In this document: piece by piece, positions 11,946-24,185 of the stretch
Layout: the number at the start of each line of letters is the position of its first letter
Position numbering within the stretch: the stretch's first letter is position 1
Assembly: GCF_963678635.1 (NCBI RefSeq)
Contig: NC_087068.1
Location: 45,859,013 to 45,923,012, forward strand
DNA: 64,000 nucleotides
Source: Symsagittifera roscoffensis
Lineage: Eukaryota; Xenacoelomorpha; Acoela; Convolutidae
Reading direction: 5' to 3'
Program-made: the position numbers and the translations under genes
Notes under the pieces: generated by a model
What the model saw: the letters and a program-made list of their open reading frames with translations, nothing else
Database searches by the model: none
What the model was told of the DNA's origin: nothing

Positions 11946-13880
11946 AATTACACGTTCTACTGATGACGCTTAACGAATTGCTAACAAAGGAAAAAAAGAG
12001 CTGCTAAAATTGCATCTTTCGTTTGAATTCCATGGCGTTCGATAGTGGAGGTTTTTTCCTTTTAAGAAAAGGAAAGAACTTAACTTGAAAGAAACCAAAA
12101 GTCAAACTGCTAAAAAAATCAAATTCGAGCGTGATCAAACTTCAAGATCTTTCTTAAGGCAATGAAAAACCTATTTCAGCATATGAGCTAGGATTATTGC
12201 TTGTCATTGGCAATTTTTGAAATCGCGAAAAACACCGTAGAATATGAGTATCAAAAATTGATAGAAAGCCAACAGACAAAATCAACTCCAAATTGAGCTT
12301 AAAAATCATAGCTTTCAAACACGTGCAAAAAAGGTGGACAACACGCTCAGTGAATGCTTGCACTCAATTACAATCAAGAAACTTGACTGTGAACAAAAAC
12401 ACTTGGTAATTAGAATAACACGGAGAGGCTAAAATGCAACCTCGTAAACACAGGAGCGAGAAAGCGGCAAAAACTTTAGGATGCAAAAAAAAGAAGTTCG
12501 CAAGCAATAATTTGGAATATACTGAATTAAAGGTAGTCATATAAACTTTGCATGAAATTAAATAGAATGTTTCAAGAAAAACTGCGTATAAATTATGCAT
12601 GTCGAAATTCTGGCAAAATATATCGAGTTGGAAATTTTCTAAAATGGGAATTAAATTATTCTGCTGTTGTAAGAAACAGAAGCTATTTTAAATTCAAAAA
12701 CTTAGCAAAGCATCAACTGTGTCAAATTATTACTAGTCAAACGTCACCGAACATGCAATCAAATGGCTGTTAAGGTGCCACCAAAAATGGCACCAATATT
12801 TACGACACGGTATAATAGTGCCAAACAGCTTTATATTTCTAATGCAGCCTATTGATTCAAAAATGCCACCAAAAGTATCAATTTTATTTTCGGATTAGGT
12901 TGAAAAAAGTTGCATCAGACTATAGCACTATGCTACGCTCGTGTAAACACATAACAAGACTGCTTGTCTCAGGGCAAAGCTCAGAGAGTTCCGGCTGCCC
13001 TTCAAGCGCTTTCAGGCTGATATCAAAGTTTAACGTTCAAATTTGAGTCATAATGAAACAAAAAGTACCAATTAGCTTGCCCGCAATCAATTTGGAACAA
13101 TTTTGCACAGCAGGATAAATCACAATGCGTAAATAATTAACGCTAAACTTTCAGCATCAAAGTACGAAATGAGCCGTTCAGATAGATTCGTTTCACCTTG
13201 CAGACAGTCGCGCTAACAGAGTGATGCGCGTGCACGTATAGGTCTCGGAAAAAGAGCTAAAAATGGTCTGAATGAAAAAACCACCCAAGCAAATACATTC
13301 AGCACTTTCTTCGAAAGTCGCAACAAATAAGCATAGTTTCCGTGTACAACGGTGGTTTGTACTAAGCGCATATAGATTCCATAAATATTCCACAAAGTAG
13401 TAGAAACTGTGAATATAACTTACTCATAAAAGTGTTAGCCGGGAAACTCTGGTTGCAAAAGCGACACGCCATAAATTTTTTGGCACAGAACTTCTGGTGA
13501 TCGCCATGGTTGCCAATTTTGATGTTACTTCCACATTCATTGGGACATGGAATTGACAAGTCATTAATGATGCGCTTTATAGGCCCCGAAACTGGTGATA
13601 ATGAGAAACGTGTGTTTCGACAACGAGGACATGAATTTCCAAGAGACGGAGCACACTCTTTGCCGCATACAAGATGCTCACAACACGCGATCAACTTAGC
13701 GTCTAATGGTTAACTCAGGCAAATCATACATTCTAACTCTTTTAATGCATCCGCGTCCATATTTATTGGTCCTTCGCTTTACAAATAATCTGAAAATGAT
13801 AAAATTAAGTCAAAAGGACTTCAAATAACATATATAAAAAAGCCTTCTGCTTTATGTTATCAGAGGTGAAAAGGACCTCA
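11630..13880. repeat. Segmental duplication, left copy
   Basis: This stretch matches 14215-16590 at an offset of ~2585-2700 bp. Shared landmarks are the repeat phrase at 11636/14218, a conserved block at 12852-13046/15449-15643, and the RING/TRAF exon at 13424-13760/16124-16460. The left copy lacks about 100 bp present at roughly 15943-16050. Confidence 0.85.
13424..13760 (-). pseudogene. RING/TRAF-type zinc-finger exon, copy with nonsense codon
   Basis: This is the left duplicate of the exon at 16124-16460. The start codon (13758-13760), the cysteine/histidine pattern and the 3' GTAAGT donor (next to 13424) are all retained. However, codon 17, TAC in the other copy, is TAA here (13710-13712), ending the frame after ...CMICLS. 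The RING would not be made from this start. Reinitiation at an internal Met would lack the first RING cysteines. A few other substitutions are present, for example Pro-His-Cys to Pro-Arg-Cys. The plain reading is a decaying duplicate. Confidence 0.7.
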
Positions 13881-14214
13881 ACTAACAAATAAGTTGAGAT
13901 TTTCGAAGGCCGTTAAAGGTGGCTCAATAGAAAAAGAGAATAAGTAAAATCGTCTAAAAATAACTTTAAAAAAACTGATTTCACAATAACTGATTTTGTC
14001 GAAAAAAAAATTTTCCCTCAAAACTACACGCCAAATAAGTTACATAATAAACACACCAGATAAAATAACTGATAATTTAAAAAATGAACCGATTGAAACT
14101 GGGCCGAAAGCAAGAACCCGAAATATTGCAACATTTAAAAAAAAGTTTATTCAATAAAAACTTTTTACTGCCTGAAACAAACTCCTCCTTATTAATATTT
14201 AATAAGCAAAAAGA

Positions 14215-16590
14215 TTAGCGTGTCTTGAATTTACCATTCCTGTTGAATGAAACATTCTATACCAATCCTGTTAAATGAAACATTCTATAAACAAAGTTGT
14301 TCACGGGGAAAAAGTCTAGTACCCGGTTGCAATACCTTTGCTGATTCCCAGTAAAATTCCGAGTTAATGATTTTCGAAATCCCCCATTGGACTCTCTTTT
14401 TGTTTGTAAAACTCAATACTGGGTGACTTAACCGAGAGATTATAAGGCAAAACCATCTAAGCCGATTAAGCCCTCAAAATGGAAAAAAAAGGAAATTATA
14501 CAAAATCAGGGTTGGTAAATTCGCAAATTACAGTTAAAAAATCAAAATAACACATTTTACTGATGACGCTTAACGAATTGCTAACAAAGGAAAAAAGAAC
14601 TGCTAAAAATGCATGTGTCGTTTAAATTCCATGGCGTTCGATAGTGGAGTTTTTTTCTTTTCAAGAAAGGGAATGAACTAAACTTGAAAGAAATCAAAAG
14701 TCAAACTGCTAAAAAAAATCAAATTTGAGGGTGATCAAATTTCAAGATCTTTCTTAAGGCAATGAAAAGCCTATTTCAACATATGAGCTAGGATAATTCC
14801 TTGTCAATGGCAATTTTTGAAATAGCGAAAAACACCGTAGAGTATGAGTTTCAATAATTGATAGAAAGCCAACAGACAAAATCAACTCCAAATGGAGCTT
14901 AAAAACCATAGATTTCAAACACGTGCAAAAAAGGTGGACAACACGCTCAGTAAGTTTTTGCACTCAATTACAATTAAGAAACTTGACGGTGAACAAAAAC
15001 ACTTGGTAATTAAAATGTCACACAGAGGCTAAGATTCAACCTCGTAAAACAGGAGCGAGAAAGCGACAAAAACTTTAGGATGCAAAAAAACAAGTTCGCA
15101 AGCAATAATTTTGAATATACTGAACTAAAGGCAGCCACAGTAACTTTGCATGTAATAAAATAATGTTTTAAGAAAAACGGCGTATAAATTATGCATTTCG
15201 AAATTCTGGCAAAATGAATCGAGTTGGAAATTTTCTGAAATGGGAATAAAATTATTCTGCTGTTGTAAGAAACAGAAGCTTTTTTAAATTCAAAAAACTT
15301 AGCAAAGCATCAACTGTGTCAAAATATTACTAGTCAAACGTCACCGAACACGCAATCAAATGGCTGTTAAGGTGCCACCAAAAGTGGCACCAATATTTAC
15401 AACACCGTATAATAGTGCCAAACGGCTTTATATTGCTAATGCAGCCTATTGATTCAAAAATGCCACAAAAAGTATCAATTTTATTTGCGGATTAGGTTGA
15501 AAAAAGTTGCATCATACTATCACACTATGCTACGCTCGTGTAAACACATAACAAGACTGCTTGTATCAGGGCAAAGCTCAGAATGTTCCGGCTGCCCTTC
15601 AAGTGCTTTCAGGCTGATATCAAAGTTTAACGTTCAAATTTGAGTCATAATGAAACAAATAGTACCAATTAGCTTGCCTACAATCAATTTGGAACAATTT
15701 TGCACAGCAGGATAAATCACAACGCGTAAAAAATTCACGCTAAACTTTTAGCATCAAAGTACGAAACGAGCCGTACAGATGGACTCGTTTCACCTTGCAC
15801 AGACAGTCGCGCTAACAGAGTGATGCGCGTGCACGTATAGGTCTCGGAAAATTAGCTAAAAATGGTCTGAATGAAAAAACCACCCAAGCAAATACATTCA
15901 GCACTTTCTTCAAAAGTCGGAACAAAAAGCATAGTTTCAGTTTATAATATAGCTACTATTGCAAGTAAATTCGCTCGACCCCATTTGTTTACATGCGGTA
16001 ACTGAGTTTGCATAAAAAAACACCCGCTCCATTAAATCCTCCACACCTTCGGTGGTTTGTACTAAGCGCATATTGATTCCATAAATATTCCACAAAGTAG
16101 TAGAAACTGTGAATATAACTTACTCATAAATGTGTTAGCCGGGAAACTTTGGTTGCAAAAGCGACACGCCATAAACTTTTTGGCACAGAACTTCTGGTGA
16201 TCGCCATGGTTGCCAATTTTGATGTTACTTCCACATTCATTGGGACATGGAATTGACAAGTCATTAATGATGCGCTTTATAGGCCCCGAAACTGGTGATA
16301 ATGAGAAACGTGTGTTTCGACAATGAGGACATGAATTTCCAAGAGACGGAGCACACTCGTTGCCGCATACAAGATGCTCACAACAGGAGATCAATTTAGC
16401 GTCTAATGGGTAACTCAGGCAAATCATACATTCTAACTCTTTTAATCCATCTGCATCCATATTTATTGGTCCTTCGCTTAACCAATAATCTGAAAATGAT
16501 GCAATTAAGTCAAAAGGACTTCAAATAACATATATAAAATAGCCTTCTGCTTTATGTTATCAGAGGTGAAAAGGACCTCAACTAACATAT
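14215..16590. repeat. Segmental duplication, right copy
   Basis: Right partner of 11630-13880, with the intact RING/TRAF exon. It carries an extra ~100 bp at about 15943-16050. Apart from the exon I see only AT-rich repeat sequence. The stretch between the copies (13880-14215) holds no recognisable gene. Confidence 0.8.
16124..16460 (-). CDS. First coding exon of a RING + TRAF-type zinc-finger protein
   Basis: The exon encodes 112 residues. Residues ~11-50 form a RING-like cross-brace beginning C-x2-C (CMIC), then CEH, C-x3-C and CPHC. Residues ~65-110 follow the TRAF-type zinc-finger spacing (CPNEC, GDHQKFC, CRFC). Proteins of this layout (TRAFs, RNF41-like) are usually E3 ubiquitin ligases or signalling adaptors; the E3 role here is inferred from the family. 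The exon ends at a strong donor (ATGA|GTAAGT), so the protein continues in exons to the left that I could not identify. A TTTTCAG acceptor lies 29 bp before the ATG (exon start 16489), either a cis-spliced 5' UTR or a trans-splice site. Intact, unlike the copy at 13424-13760. Confidence 0.75.
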
Positions 16591-16713
16591 AATATTCAGA
16601 TAGTTATAATAACGCAGTAACACACCTCAAAAACAAGATCAAAACAGACTTGCCACAACAAAAATGTTTTTGGTAACATTAAACTAAAATTTAACTCGCT
16701 AAAATTTATCCGA

Positions 16714-18264
16714 TCATTTCGAGATTTTGATTGAAAGGACTGGCTTCACGCCTCTTTTCGATGTTGGCATTCTCGTTAGAGCCGGTGTACCTTTGATAGC
16801 TCCTGCGCTACCGGCAGTCAACTTGCTTGATTTCATAACTGGAGTCGCTGCCACCGCGCTCTGATCTATAACTCTAGGGGTCGCTTTTGGTCCGACAGAA
16901 GCCGGTTTGAATACCAACGTTGGCTTTACAGCATTTTTCGGAGTACACATGACTTGAGAGCCTTTGCTTATTGGGTTCTGCTTCGGAGTCAAGGTTCTCA
17001 GCGTATTGCCTTTTGTTTCGAAGACAGAAGAGGAGCCAATACTTGACCCATTCCCGTTCTCTGACTTTTCAAAAGGATGCTTAGGCGTATTAAATTTGAG
17101 AACATCTTTCGAGATTTCTCTATCGGGAGTTTTATCTTTCACGAAGTTTTTCCTTTCTTTCGATGCTTTCACTGCCCTTCCTACTGCATCATTGGAACAT
17201 AACTTTCGCATATTTTTCCCTACGTTAGAAGTGAAGTCGTTCCTATCCGCAAACGCTGACTTGTCAGATCTCCGACCTTTCACATCTGATATTGGAGGAA
17301 GAATATCTTCCTTGCTAATGGCTTTTTCAATTTTCTCGCTTTTTAGTATCTGGCTTTTTCCGGGAGTTTTCTCTTTGCTAAGTTTGGTCAGGGTAACATC
17401 CTTTTGAATTTCATCATTTAGCCCGGCAATTGAATTTGAGCTCTCCTTTTCGGGGGTCTTTGTTTTGCCTGCAAGAGTTTTTGATTTTGAAGAGGTATCC
17501 TTCTCAACATGCACGTAATCTTTATTGGTCTCGGAAACTAAAGAAGCATTCGAGGCTACCTTTGCATGGGGAACCAATTGGTGGAAATCTTTACGATTTG
17601 CAAACACGGATCGTCGTTTTTGAACTCCGGAAATTAAAACCGGGACAATATTTCCTTTGCTAGTACCGGTCGACCGTGCCATCTCTTCGTCAGAAACCTT
17701 TGTTCTTTCAATAGGAGTTTTTGATTTCGAGACCCCTTTCTGATTGTTCGCAGATTCAGCATTCATTGCGCTAATTGATCCTGAAGCATTCTTGGCATGT
17801 GGAACCAATTCAAAGAAATCTTTTCGATTCGCAAAGAGCGGTCTTCGTTTTTGAGCTTCAGTGTTGGCCACATTTTTTTCTTTAGTTGAAGGGAGCGATG
17901 GTGATTTTCCTAACGAACTATTTGACTTAAATGAATCTATAGCAACTTCCGCGGTTCCTATGTCAGCTCCCCGAATTTTGGTCACTTTATCAGAACATAT
18001 TTTGGACTTAGGACATATTTCAGCAAAATCTTTCCTCGCAGCAAATACAGAGCGGGTTTTGTACATAGCAGACCTTGGTGTACCAATTTTTGGCTCATTC
18101 GAGGTAACAATGTTCATCCGATTCATAGATTGCACCAACGGACTCGCGGTGGATCTTTTTTTGATCATAGGAGTATTTGGTTTTTGAGGACGAGGTGTAA
18201 GCGCCTTATCACTTGACTGTTCTGTAGTCTTCATAGGAGTTGCAGGACCACTTAAGCCCCACAT
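16714..18264 (-). CDS. 516-aa basic protein with repeated F-A-x-R-K-D-F motifs
   Basis: Not recognised. A single open exon of 516 residues, rich in Lys, Ser, Thr and Pro, with no membrane segment or globular signature. A motif of the form R-S-V-F-A-x-R-K-D-F occurs at residues ~71-80, ~142-151, ~219-228 and, weaker, ~337-345. The middle two continue as F/H-x-x-L-V-P-H-A-K. Between them lie K-T-P elements (KSKTP, KTKTP, KEKTP, KDKTP) and other S/T-P sites that could be CDK/MAPK targets. Disorder, basic charge and TP sites recall spindle or chromosome-associated proteins, but that is only a guess. The start is supported by a T-rich/TTTAG acceptor that leaves just CA before the ATG (exon start 18266). 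Stop TGA at 16714-16716. Confidence 0.75.
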   Translation of the reverse strand: MWGLSGPATPMKTTEQSSDKALTPRPQKPNTPMIKKRSTASPLVQSMNRMNIVTSNEPKIGTPRSAMYKTRSVFAARKDFAEICPKSKICSDKVTKIRGADIGTAEVAIDSFKSNSSLGKSPSLPSTKEKNVANTEAQKRRPLFANRKDFFELVPHAKNASGSISAMNAESANNQKGVSKSKTPIERTKVSDEEMARSTGTSKGNIVPVLISGVQKRRSVFANRKDFHQLVPHAKVASNASLVSETNKDYVHVEKDTSSKSKTLAGKTKTPEKESSNSIAGLNDEIQKDVTLTKLSKEKTPGKSQILKSEKIEKAISKEDILPPISDVKGRRSDKSAFADRNDFTSNVGKNMRKLCSNDAVGRAVKASKERKNFVKDKTPDREISKDVLKFNTPKHPFEKSENGNGSSIGSSSVFETKGNTLRTLTPKQNPISKGSQVMCTPKNAVKPTLVFKPASVGPKATPRVIDQSAVAATPVMKSSKLTAGSAGAIKGTPALTRMPTSKRGVKPVLSIKISK

Positions 18265-18266
18265 TG

Positions 18267-18959
18267 CTAAATAAAATTAAAACAAATAAAAAACGAAAAA
18301 AAAATGTCGCACATTGGTTTTAATTTCTACCGAGGTTCTAAGAGGCCTAACCAAAATTGAAAATGAGAGAGCAAGATTTTCTTGATATACCTAACTTCAT
18401 GTGAACCCTGATTTGAAGAAAAAAAATTTCGTTGAAATAAAGTACCATAATGGAACACTGTGCAAAAGCAATACGGTCGAATTTTTTCGGATGTTTGTTA
18501 TTTTCAATCCCTTACTATTCAGATGACATGAAAAGTTAATTTAACTAATTACTTTTATCGTTTTCTTATGCAATCATTAGGTAAAAGTTTTTATTGTCGG
18601 TTGTTTTCTTTACGTTCGAATAGATTTCCGAGTATAAAAGAGAACATGATTGAGACAAGGAGAGCCATCTGCTGTTCAAAAAAAAGAAAATGTTGCGATC
18701 ACATTTATTGATGGAATGAATTTTGAATCTTAGATTTTTGTTCCGACAATTGAAGATGGGTGAAAACTTTCTCTTTGGGTGCTCGGAAAATGAAGGAGGT
18801 CATGCGGTCTATAAGGATTTCGGCCTAAAAACGCTAGGTAAAGAGCACCGCTCCAAGCAAATTCATACAAACAAGGGCCCTCAGTCCCGTGCGCCCCGTA
18901 AATGGAGGGAGTGCTATGAATCTCATGGTTTCAACTAATAATATGACTATTACTAAAAT
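18267..18959. other. Upstream spacer, no gene seen
   Basis: AT-rich DNA between the 516-aa gene and the RTE-type LINE. It would contain the promoter of the minus-strand gene, but no TATA or known site stands out. A 71-codon plus ORF (18723-18938) has no recognisable features. Confidence 0.5.
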
Positions 18960-21260
18960 GGACACTAGAAGGAAATGTCTTGAGATTTGCTAAAATCTAA
19001 CGAGAAGATGTTGGTGTGCTACCTACAAGAAACTCGTTTCAAAGAAAGCTGCACAAGAAAATTTGGAGATAGCGACCAAAAATTTAAATTGCTCTGGCAA
19101 AGAAACTAAGAAGGAACAAATGGTGACGCAATAGTCATCAAAAGTCGACTTAATGAAAGTGTACTGGAAATTGTTAAGAGGATGTACTGGAAGTTGTTAG
19201 AGTAAATGAACGTGTTATGCGCCAAAAAAAATTAAAATAGGGCATACAGTGCTTAATGTTTGTGCTTTCGCACCACAAACTGGTAGGGAGGATTCGGAAA
19301 TTGATGATATTTAGAACACGCTAGAAGATACTATGGTATATCTCTGCCTGACCAAGAATATACTTTCCTGTGAGGAGACTTGGTTGAACATACTGGAGAG
19401 TGGCGTAAAGAATTTGACTCACAATATTGGCCCATTCTGCTTTGGGACTCAAAAATCAGGTCTGAGACTTCTCAATATCTGCCCATACAAACCTAGCTGT
19501 CCCAAATTTTTATACAAAAACGCTGCGATTATAATTATAATAGGTTTCAGAGTAGAGAACATTGCACCAAGTTGATCTTATTCCAACACGATCGTCGCAT
19601 AGAAGCTTTGTCAAAAGTTTAAAGGCTATCGGGGACGAAGAATGCGTCACCCAACACAGATTTGCCACCATAAGTCTACCATTTACCACCATAAGTAGAA
19701 AAAACCAGAATAAAATCGTGAAAATTTGAAAGAGATAACCAAATCACATACAAAGATGCAATAAAGAAGCAACTAATCAATAATCAAATACTGGAGAACT
19801 GGGAAAATTCTAAATAAACTCTTCGCGAAAAACGTATATGGCGAACTACCAGAAAACCAGCTGGAAAAAGAGGAACATGGAACACAGAGAAGGCAAAGGA
19901 GTTATGAAGAAAAAAAAACTGTTCAAAAAGTCACAGAGTTCTGAAAAAGAAGACCGGGTGATATATCGGAGACAATACATTCGTGAAACAGCTAGTTGCT
20001 GAAGCTAAAAAAAACAAAGCCAGAAATGGTTTCAAGTTCTTTGAAAAACGGAGAAACGACTAAAAGAATTCTGCATCGGCAAGCAAAAAAAATGGTGGGG
20101 GCCAAACTCATTGAACGTGAAGGAAAACTTCTGACTTGAGACCAAGGTATTCTCTCGCAGTGGCAAAGCTACTTCTCATATCTCTGAAACGGAAAATATC
20201 CACTTAGTGGCTGATACATTGGAGAAATCTATTATCCCGGAAGTGGCACTGACACTGAGAAATGAAAAATAAGAAAAGCCCAGGACCAACAGGCCGAACT
20301 TTAGGCATAATAAAATTTGCCGGGGAAAGTGGACTTGCTGGAAAGTCCTTAAGAAGTCTGAGGAGACTCTGGTCTAATCACCTCAGATTGAAGCCACAGG
20401 GAAACTTGCATTTACCAAAAGAAAAGGAGATCTGTAAGAATAAGATTCTACAGAGGCATCCCATTACTGGAAAATGCATTAAAAGTTTTCAAAAAAAATC
20501 ATACAACATCTTAGAAAGTTGATAAAAATGGACGATATACAGTTCGGCTTTATGAGATGTGGATCAACTACCGATGCCGTTTTTCTTATTAGACAATTGA
20601 AGGAACTATTCGCAGAACGAAAAATTATCTGTATCTTATGTTTTTGATCTCGAAAAACCTTCAACCGTGTTCCCTGGCAACTGATCTCAAGAACTCTGAG
20701 ATTTCTCAAAAATCTGGTCGACTAAAAAGTCTGTACACCAAGTCAAAAATCAGAATTCGCAGGCCCCAAGAAATGAAAAAGGCTAGGAGAAACTGTCGTT
20801 CCACGGTATCAAAATGCCAACACAATATTAATTGTTTGTCCCAGATGCAAAATTCCATCTCAGGTTTGACCACAACGTAATAGTAGTTTTTTTTGTCCAA
20901 GCTGTAAGAATCTGCCTCTACTCCTGAAAAAAAATTGACTTGATTACAACGTTCTGCTGTAATGCTCTGAAACCAGGACGCAGACTACGGTGTTATCCAG
21001 CTCTCTCAAGAGTGGTGATATGAAAGTTATGTGTAACAGGAGTCACTTATGAAGACAGTTACCAACGAAGCAGTAATTTAAATAACAGTCTTGTTCATCT
21101 GGACAAACTTGAAAAGCGTTCACAGCTACGATGCTTTGGCCATGTTGACCAAAGAGAAAAAGACCATACGCAAAAAAAAACAATAGATGAAGTTTCAGCA
21201 CCAAGGAAACGACCAGCAGGAAAACCTGAAAAACTGGATCAGTTGTGATAAGCGAAACCT
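18960..21260 (+). mobile_element. Decayed RTE-type LINE (non-LTR retrotransposon)
   Basis: Broken frames read in order like the long RTE/BovB-type ORF familiar from craniofacial-development-protein-2-like annotations. Near 19008-19200 comes an endonuclease segment (C-Y-L-Q-E-T-R-F, G-D-A-I-V-I, N-V-C-A-F-A-P-Q). Near 19900-20230 is the Lys-rich linker. At 20539-20620 is the RT segment Q-F-G-F-M-x-x-G-S-T-T-D-A-V-F-L-I-R-Q-L, followed out of frame by F-N-R-V-P-W where F-D-R-V-P is usual. At 21100-21245 is the C-terminal C-F-G-H-V-D...K-R-P-A-G-K-P element. Many stops and frameshifts make it non-functional. The YADD region is not legible. Confidence 0.7.
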
Positions 21261-22019
21261 CAAATTTTCAAGCCTCAAACGCACAGAATGCCTTGATTGA
21301 AGTACTATTCAGAAAGCCCTCAACTGAAAGCTGGAACTTGTCAAGCTATCCAGATATACAATTCCTTACGCACATTCAGAATATCCAAACCCGGCACAGT
21401 TAACGCATTAGCAGTAGTTAGTTTTCCATGCAAAACAGGTATCACAAACAGTCATCGGAGGGGTTCAAACGATATATCATACATATAGCCAAAACCAAGC
21501 TTCCAGTCGCAAGGCAAGCGCGGCATTGCAAGCTATCAGATCGAAAATTAGGCGGAAAAAAACAAATCGAAAAAAAAAACGAAAAATAAAGATATTTACA
21601 GAAAATTACAACCACCACTAAGAAAAAGTCTTCCGAAATTAACCGAGCGGTTCCTAGCCCGACTAAAAGAAGAAAGAAAAACAAAATCATTTTTCTGCTA
21701 AAATTCTCTCTTCATTTTATGAAGCAAAGTGTTGCGGCTATCTAGGCGAAAATCTACTTGCAGCTTGCTTTTACGAAATGCTTACTAAAACAGTCATCAA
21801 TCCGACTGTTGTGCGCTGATCTAATTCTTAACAACTCGGAAAAATTTCCCATAATTTACACCGCTCTTTATTTCTATGAAATTAATTCCAAATCAGCAAA
21901 ACCGTCTGCCCCTTTGAAACCAAAAAGCGAAGCAGAGTTTCACAACAGTTTTAAACCAGCTATTGAACTACAGCTGTTAGACGTGCAAATTGGGTAGAAA
22001 TGGAGATGACCAACTTTCA
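21261..22019. other. Intergenic DNA, no gene seen
   Basis: AT-rich with short ORFs only. A block near 21430-21490 (GGTATCACAAACAGTCATCGG, then GATATATCA) resembles, in inverse orientation, part of 23700-23780, suggesting another low-copy repeat. Confidence 0.45.
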
Positions 22020-23600
22020 GTCATCCTGTGAACAAAGTTATTTACCGGAAAAAAAAGTCTTGTACCCGAATGCAATACCCTTGCTCATCGCAAGTTGAAA
22101 AAAATTGACCTTATTAAAAAAAAGTAGTGTACAGTCTTGGAAATCAAGATAGATTAGATGAATTCAACTCAAAACGATACTTAACGAACAAGACACAAAA
22201 TGATCTTTGTATCGTTGGGAAAAATCAAAATGCTTATTATATTGCTCGAAAAACCTATTTTCCGACTTTGGGGCAGTTCAGGTTTTTGTAATAATACGGT
22301 CAAATCATCACGCCAAAATTTAAAAAAGCAGTTAATGACAAAAAACAATCGGAGAACTAAATAAACAAAATGCGCAAAAATTCATGATCTCAAATACTTG
22401 CACCAAAATCATAGCAATTAAAACAAGGACAGCCGAATAATGCGCAAGTAGCACAGAATGTTCCGACCATTGTCTTTTCAAAACATTGTCGTTTTTTTCT
22501 TCCACGTAGTGTGATAAAAATGATCTGAACTAAGGCATATTCCAAACTAAAAAAAATAGTCCGATTGGAAAACAGCTTCTGTAGAACAATGAGAAAAACA
22601 AAAAAAGTTTTAAATCAAATTTTTTTTTTTCAATTTTGTTTGCAGAAAGATTGAATTTTGAAGTTTTGGAGTCCCAAATTGTCGCTAAAAAATTAGCATG
22701 CCGGAAATTTGAAAACTAAATTGGCAACGGAACAAAACTCACGAAGAGGATAAAAAGCCGGCAATCTTTGAGCAGACAAGTTGAATAGAAAAAAAAACAA
22801 TTTCATAAAAAATCTTTTGTTTCAAGTCCCACTTGACTAAAATGAACAACTATTGCACATTCAACCATAAACGATTTTGCCTAGAGCACAAGAAAAAATC
22901 AGTGATACGACAAATAAGTCTTTGAGCAGACGCCTCCTGTGCCGAAAACAAATTGAATTTAAAACAATTGCACCTCCCTGAACCTACAAAGAACAACACT
23001 TGCATTGAAGTTGCTGACAGGACAAACAATACTTGTGATGTGGCAACTAACACAAAATTTCAGCAAAATAACGGTCAATTTTTACCGAAATATTTTTTTC
23101 AATTGCATATTCAATACTAATATTTACTTCTTTTGAAGAGAAACTTTTGTTGTAAAAATAAAATTATTGAAATTCAGACTTGGTAAAATGACAAGTTACA
23201 ATTTTTCAGAGTTAAAAAACAAAACCAACATAAAATCCATGCTTTACAAAGAAGCAGAAAAAATCAATACCAAATCAAACAGATTTCATCCAAAAAAAAA
23301 CGGGAAATAAACCGACGGAAACTAGGCCGAAAACCACGAATCTGAAAAAATCAACATTTTTCAAGAAAATTATTTGAACACAACTTAATACCGAAATGGA
23401 ATAAACATATTAACTACCTCAATAAAGGTAGCTTCATTTAAATTTTCAAGAAATTGAGCTTGTCTGAAATTGAGCAGTTCTGAAGTTTACCATTCCTACA
23501 CATTTGACCATTGTTCCCAAAGTTATTTACGGGGAGAAAAACTTGTACCCGATTGCAATAGCCTTGCTTATCGCAAGGGTAGTAAGCTTTTCTAAGCCTG
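22020..23600. repeat. Diverged copies of the satellite/tandem-repeat family
   Basis: Blocks at ~22025-22100 and ~23510-23580 match the phrase found in the 747-bp units (TTATTTACNGG, GTCTTGTACCCGA, TGCAATANCCTTGCT). The block at ~22690-23110 is a clearly diverged relative of the long-monomer insert, keeping pieces such as ATTTTTACCG and TTTGAGCAGAC. They mark older, scattered members of the family that forms the 1-9739 array. Confidence 0.6.
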
Positions 23601-24185
23601 CTGAGCCTCCCTTTATTAGATTGAAATTAAACCAACAATCAAAAAAATTTCAAACTGGTTTTACTCGACATTGAGAAACTTTGTTCAGAATTTTTATATG
23701 TTCCAATCACGACTGAAAGGGGTCAAATATGATATATCAACCGACCCATTCCGATGATTATTTGCGGTACCTGATTTTGCGCGGAAAACAAAAAAACGAA
23801 AAAACTGAAACACATACAAATACAGTTCCTCTACATTCTTCATATGGTCGAAAAATAACCAGTCTCTCAAATAATAAGTAAAAAGTTTCGAATAAGCAAC
23901 CATTGTGGAACTAACTCAAAAAGCCGGAAAAAATCTTTATGTCATTTCGAGCATAATGCCATCAAAAATTAAAAGCGCATACTATACTCTAGTTTAACCG
24001 TATATTCATGAGTCCAGTTACAGCTGGTTAAAATAGTGATAGAAGAAATTCAATGATTGTATTAGAAACATCTATAAACCGATTTACTAACGCTTGCGAA
24101 TCGCAAGCGTAAGTATTCAACTTTTTCCCCTCAAGAAAATAATTATGGATCCTAATTACTGCTATCTCTATTGAAAGTTGTTCTA
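23601..24185. other. Intergenic DNA 3' of the coiled-coil gene
   Basis: No coding region, RNA gene or clear AATAAA on the minus strand seen. The 3' UTR of the minus-strand gene at 24186-27440 would lie in the right-hand part. Confidence 0.45.

Noticed and set aside
15520-15620. Second exon of the RING/TRAF gene
   Set aside because: The frame conserved in both copies is open, but the only acceptor there puts a stop in the phase set by the GTAAGT donor.
16964-18187. Plus-strand ORFs of 147, 77 and 108 codons
   Set aside because: Antisense shadows of the 516-aa minus-strand gene.
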